From NCBI GenBank assembly GCA_049366715.1, contig JBMNCQ010000037.1:1-64000 (forward strand): a DNA stretch of 64,000 nucleotides, written 5' to 3'. Made by a program: the position numbers and the translations under genes. This DNA comes from JBMNCQ01 sp049366715 (GTDB lineage Bacteria; Bacillota; Peptococcia; Peptococcales; BICA1-8). Position 1 is the first letter of the stretch. Every line of letters starts with the position of its first letter. Positions 60,931-64,000 of the stretch are shown one piece after another. The notes under the pieces were generated by a model. The model was not told where the DNA came from and did no database searches. It saw only the letters and a program-made list of their open reading frames with translations.

Positions 60931-62169
60931 TTAGCCGTTTACGATTTTTAATTCCGGGAAAGTAATTAATTTAGAGCAAATCAATTTGCCCAATTTTTCC
61001 ATGCCGGTAATTATTTCTTCAGGAGTAACACCGCCGAAACTTATTCTCATACAGTTATTGCCTGTGCCGTCACCTTCGATAAAGAAGCTTTCCCCGGCTA
61101 TATAAGAAACTTTAACATGGGGATTGGTGGTCGACTCCAGCAGCAACTCGGTAGTATTAATGCCGCCCGGCAGTTCTGCCCAGGTGAACAGCCCTCCGTC
61201 GGGGAAAGTTCTTTTGGTCCCTTCCGGGAAGAACTTGTCGATGGACTGGAGCATAACATCTCTTCTTTCCCGGTATAAATCACAAATTTTCTTATGATGT
61301 GCCGGATAGTATCCCCGTTTAAAGAATTCGGCACATACGACCTGGGACAAAGTGGAGGTATGAGAGTTCGTTGCTGTCTTAGTATCAAATAATTTTGCAA
61401 TCAGTTCATCACAGGCCAGAAGGTAGCCAAGGCGGCTCCCCGGGGAGAATACCTTGGAGAAACTGCTTGCTAAAATAGTATGACCGGTTTCGTCAAAGGA
61501 TTTAATGGGCGGCAGGTCTTTTCCGCTGTAACGAATATCACGGTAGGGGTCGTCTTCCAGGATAATCACATCATATTTGCTGCCCAATTCAGCAATTTTT
61601 TGTCGTCTTTCCAGAGAAAGCGTTCTGCCGGTGGGATTTTGGAATGTAGGAACGACATACACCAGCTTGGGTTCATACTTGATGATTTTGGCTTCCAGGT
61701 CTTCCGTAACCATACCGTTGTCATCCATGTCTACACTAATACATTTAGCCTGAAACATTTCAAAAATTTCAACGGATTGCACAAAAGTGGGTGATTCAAC
61801 CAAAATCACGTCACCGGGTTCAATAAACAGCTGACAAACTAAATTCATCGGTTCCAGACCACCGTTGGTAATCATCACGTTATCTGCAGTTCCCTGGACT
61901 CCTTTAGGAGCCAGTAAATCATGAACAATGACTTCCCGCAGGTCTGGTAATCCCATAACGCTGCCGTATTGCAGAGCCTCGATACCTCTTTTATCGATTC
62001 TCATCACTTCATTTGTGATTTCCCGGACAATATCGATGGGGAGAGCCTCTTTGGCCGGAGCCCCGCCTCCAAAGGAAATAATTTCCGGATCATTCATATT
62101 ACCGAATAAGCCCCGGATAACGGCTGCGGATTTTTCCATTGTTGTCATACGTTTTGCAAATCTTGACAT
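60931..62169 (-). CDS. PLP-dependent aminotransferase (2-aminoadipate/aromatic type)
   Basis: 412 residues, class I/II aminotransferase of the LysN/MocR-catalytic type without a DNA-binding domain. Visible are ISFGGGAPAKEALP, the cofactor contacts YVVPTFQNPTGRTL and ILEDDPYRDIRY, the PLP Lys in LASSFSKVFSPGSRLGY, and RISFGGV at the end. The ATG at 62169 has GAGGTGG upstream on its strand; a longer frame to 62202 lacks one. It is divergent from the D-cysteine desulfhydrase gene. Amino donor not determinable. Confidence 0.9.
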   Translation of the reverse strand: MSRFAKRMTTMEKSAAVIRGLFGNMNDPEIISFGGGAPAKEALPIDIVREITNEVMRIDKRGIEALQYGSVMGLPDLREVIVHDLLAPKGVQGTADNVMITNGGLEPMNLVCQLFIEPGDVILVESPTFVQSVEIFEMFQAKCISVDMDDNGMVTEDLEAKIIKYEPKLVYVVPTFQNPTGRTLSLERRQKIAELGSKYDVIILEDDPYRDIRYSGKDLPPIKSFDETGHTILASSFSKVFSPGSRLGYLLACDELIAKLFDTKTATNSHTSTLSQVVCAEFFKRGYYPAHHKKICDLYRERRDVMLQSIDKFFPEGTKRTFPDGGLFTWAELPGGINTTELLLESTTNPHVKVSYIAGESFFIEGDGTGNNCMRISFGGVTPEEIITGMEKLGKLICSKLITFPELKIVNG

Positions 62170-62379
62170 TATAAACCACCTCTTAATAAATTGCTCGTTC
62201 ATCCTGTTACAAAAATAATATGGGAATTATTTTTTGAAACTGTGATCTGAGTAGTATTTATAATCTACTGCCTGATAAAATGATCATGCTCAGACTTACT
62301 CTTTTTATCGGCGGTAATATTAAGTATATTGTATATTTTTATTCTATTTTAATACTTTTGTCTACTGTGCGCAACCATT

Positions 62380-62399
62380 TGTACTATATTTTTAGTACA
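62380..62399. promoter_or_regulatory. Palindrome between divergent amino-acid genes
   Basis: TGTACTA (62380-62386), six bases, TAGTACA (62393-62399): perfect 7-bp arms in the 62170-62633 divergent intergenic region. Candidate operator for either gene; no other gene is seen there. Confidence 0.45.
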
Positions 62400-62633
62400 T
62401 TTCAAACGATAAATTTTTGTGTAATGGTTAAAAATTTGCTATATGGCGTCTCTTATTTAAAATAGAGCATTGCAAAAGAAAAGTTTTTTGTTTTTCCATT
62501 TGTATGGTAAAATATAGGAATATATTCCCCTATTTTCCGGCGGAGATAACAGGTATCAACTTATAAGCTGCATAAAAGGGAAGAGGGGAAAATTGTTGTG
62601 AGGGAGTAAGAGAAATAAATTGAGGTGAAGGAT

Positions 62634-63632
62634 ATGAATTTGGCTTGTTTTCCTAAGCTGCGCTATACGGAAGGGAGGACGCCCATCGATAAGTTGTCTC
62701 GTTTTTCCAAAAGGATAAACGGTCCTGATATTTATATTAAACGGGATGATTTACTGGGACTTACCGGGGGAGGCAATAAAACCCGGAAATTGGAGTTCCT
62801 GGTTGCTGATGCCTTGGCTAAAGGTGCGGATACTCTGATCACCTGCGGCGCGATTCAATCTAATCATTGCAGGTTAACTTTAGCAGCGGCGGTAAAAGAA
62901 GGGTTAAAATGCCGGCTTGTTTTAACTGAAGTTGTGCCAAACAGCTACAAACCGGATGCCGGTGGTAACATTCTTCTCTACAAATTGCTTGGTGTGGAGA
63001 AGACAGAGCTTGTACCTTGGGGTACGGATATGTATGAGGTAATGAACAATATAGCGGAAGAGTTAAAGGAAGAAGGCCGCACTGGCTATATCATTCCCAT
63101 GGGCGGCTCAAATCAGCTGGGAACTCTGGGTTATGTTGCCTGTGCCGAGGAGATAATCGCCCAGGCTGACGAAGAAGGTAACGCATTTACTCACATCATA
63201 GTAGCCGCCGGAAGCGGCGGTACCCAGGGCGGACTCTTATTAGGACTGCATGGCTGTAACCGGGATATACCGGTCATGGGAATGTGTGTTCTCAATGACC
63301 GAAAAACGCAAGAGCGTCTGGTAAGGGGGATCGTAGAGCGTACCGGAGAATATCTGGGTATTGATGGAGCCGGGTTATCTGAAAAAATCAGCTGTCCGGA
63401 CGAGTATCTGGGGGCAGGGTATACGGTCCCTACCGCAGAAATGGTCGAAGCTGTTAAACTGCTTGCCGGGACGGAGGGTATTCTGCTGGACCCGACATAT
63501 AGCGGAAAGGCAATGGCCGGTTTGATTGATTTGGTTAAACAGGGATACTTCCAAAAAGATGATCAGGTTCTTTTCATCCATACCGGTGGAATTCCCGGCT
63601 TATATGCAGCTCCGGCTATCTTTAGTGTCTAG
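62634..63632 (+). CDS. dcyD: D-cysteine desulfhydrase / ACC-deaminase-type PLP lyase
   Basis: 332 residues, tryptophan-synthase-beta fold. The PLP region GLTGGGNKTRKLEF (Lys49/Lys52) and TCGAIQSNHCRLT (substrate contacts) are diagnostic, with VAAGSGGTQGGLLLG for phosphate binding and DPTYSGKAMAGL near the end. The enzyme would release pyruvate, sulfide and ammonia from D-cysteine; 1-aminocyclopropane-1-carboxylate deaminase is the alternative in this family. The ATG at 62634 lies after GAGGTGAAGG; a GTG at 62625 is also possible. The YedF-type gene follows 88 bases on, so sulfide delivery to sulfur/selenium metabolism is plausible. Confidence 0.85.
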   Translation: MNLACFPKLRYTEGRTPIDKLSRFSKRINGPDIYIKRDDLLGLTGGGNKTRKLEFLVADALAKGADTLITCGAIQSNHCRLTLAAAVKEGLKCRLVLTEVVPNSYKPDAGGNILLYKLLGVEKTELVPWGTDMYEVMNNIAEELKEEGRTGYIIPMGGSNQLGTLGYVACAEEIIAQADEEGNAFTHIIVAAGSGGTQGGLLLGLHGCNRDIPVMGMCVLNDRKTQERLVRGIVERTGEYLGIDGAGLSEKISCPDEYLGAGYTVPTAEMVEAVKLLAGTEGILLDPTYSGKAMAGLIDLVKQGYFQKDDQVLFIHTGGIPGLYAAPAIFSV

Positions 63633-63720
63633 TTTTCTGATCCCAAATAAGGAAGCGGAAGAACCGTCCCCATGCTTCCCCATGCTTCCAATGTACTTTT
63701 TTAATGAAAGGAAGAAGATA

Positions 63721-64000
63721 ATGGATAAAGTTATTATTATTAATAGCGAAAGTTTCGGACATGGTTCTGAGGAACTTGGTAAAAAGCTTATGGGCGCTTT
63801 TTTAAGGAAAATCTGGGCTGGAGAGGATAAGCCTGCTGCTATTATTTTATATAATTCGGGAGTAAAAATTGCGGCAGCAGGTTCATATGTTTTGGATGCC
63901 GTAACCGGGCTCATGGAAGCCGGCGTGGATATTATTGCTTGTGGAACATGCGTGGAATATTTTAAACTGGAAGATTCCCTGCAAGCTGCCAGAATTAGTA
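63721..64000 (+). CDS. yedF: YedF/DsrE-type sulfurtransferase-like selenium-metabolism protein (partial, runs off the end)
   Basis: At least 93 codons from an ATG with AAAGGAAGAAG upstream. The visible part (KVIIINSESFGHGSEELGKKLMGAFLRKI, PAAIILYNSGVKIAA, IIACGTCVEYF) is a DsrE-like domain with Cys in ACGTC, as in the C-terminal half of YedF proteins associated with selenium metabolism. Here it begins directly with that domain, without the N-terminal TusA-like part. The 3' end is outside the window. Confidence 0.8.
   Translation, partial: MDKVIIINSESFGHGSEELGKKLMGAFLRKIWAGEDKPAAIILYNSGVKIAAAGSYVLDAVTGLMEAGVDIIACGTCVEYFKLEDSLQAARIS

Noticed and set aside
1..64000. tRNA or rRNA genes
   Set aside because: No cloverleaf with a T-loop GTTCRA signature or rRNA-like conserved segment was seen by eye; a tRNAscan run would settle it.

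Overview
The window looks like chromosomal DNA of an anaerobic, probably spore-forming Firmicute (Clostridia, Peptococcaceae-like). The evidence is strong AGGAGG-type ribosome sites, frequent TTG/GTG starts, T-tract terminators, a BclA-like collagen protein, Firmicute-style FeoAB, SLH-free copper-amine-oxidase-type surface domains, sigma-54 control of CoA-ester metabolism, and several TRAP transporters. This placement is inference; no rRNA or tRNA is present to prove it. A run of exactly 100 N at 44934-45033 shows a draft assembly with a scaffold gap.

Layout. (1) 1-11480: a TRAP transporter (dctPQM-like), a PucR/CdaR-type regulator, an isoaspartyl-dipeptidase-like amidohydrolase and a complete citrate-lyase-type operon citCDEFXG. 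A 17-bp motif is shared, in opposite orientations, by the leaders of the transporter gene and the amidohydrolase-cit operon. (2) 11.6-21.7 kb: a GC-richer block with a MalT/LAL-type LuxR regulator, a DUF2442 protein and a 2264-residue secreted multidomain surface protein. (3) 22.0-28.7 kb: a sigma-54 regulon. A PAS-AAA-Fis activator sits between a divergent CoA-transferase/thiolase pair and a downstream SDR/thiolase pair; each pair has a -24/-12 promoter with correct GG-N10-GC spacing, and a palindromic putative enhancer site lies upstream of one. (4) 28.7-30.0 kb: decayed sequence (small interrupted ORF, signal-peptide/kinase chimera, possible structured RNA). (5) 29.9-36.3 kb: a second catabolic locus with two adjacent palindromic operators, a DUF6282 metal hydrolase, a second TRAP transporter, a 2-hydroxyacid dehydrogenase lacking the usual catalytic Arg, and a LysR regulator.

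(6) 37-46 kb: glycosyltransferase, KatG, MerR regulator, a DUF1697 protein with an apparent CTG start, a frameshifted secreted protein, and the collagen-like protein. (7) 46-52.4 kb: an alkylation-repair pair (Ada-AlkA fusion plus Ogt), a TetR regulator with a 32-bp operator, feoAB behind a DtxR-type box, and an LCM-family methyltransferase. (8) 52.5-60.8 kb: mixed small genes and remnants (cupin, cyclase, Asp/Glu racemase, PLP decarboxylase, cobalamin-binding-type protein, GyrI-like protein with an apparent internal deletion, pieces of an ABC exporter and a HEAT-repeat protein). (9) 60.9-64 kb: an aminotransferase divergent from D-cysteine desulfhydrase, followed by the start of a YedF/DsrE-type selenium/sulfur protein running off the end.

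How the genes may work together: regions 1 and 5 have the same logic (importer, cytoplasmic metal hydrolase, carbon-carbon or redox enzyme, dedicated regulator) and look like two separate carboxylate-utilisation modules. Region 3 would process short-chain acyl-CoAs under sigma-54. The substrates are not determinable from sequence alone.
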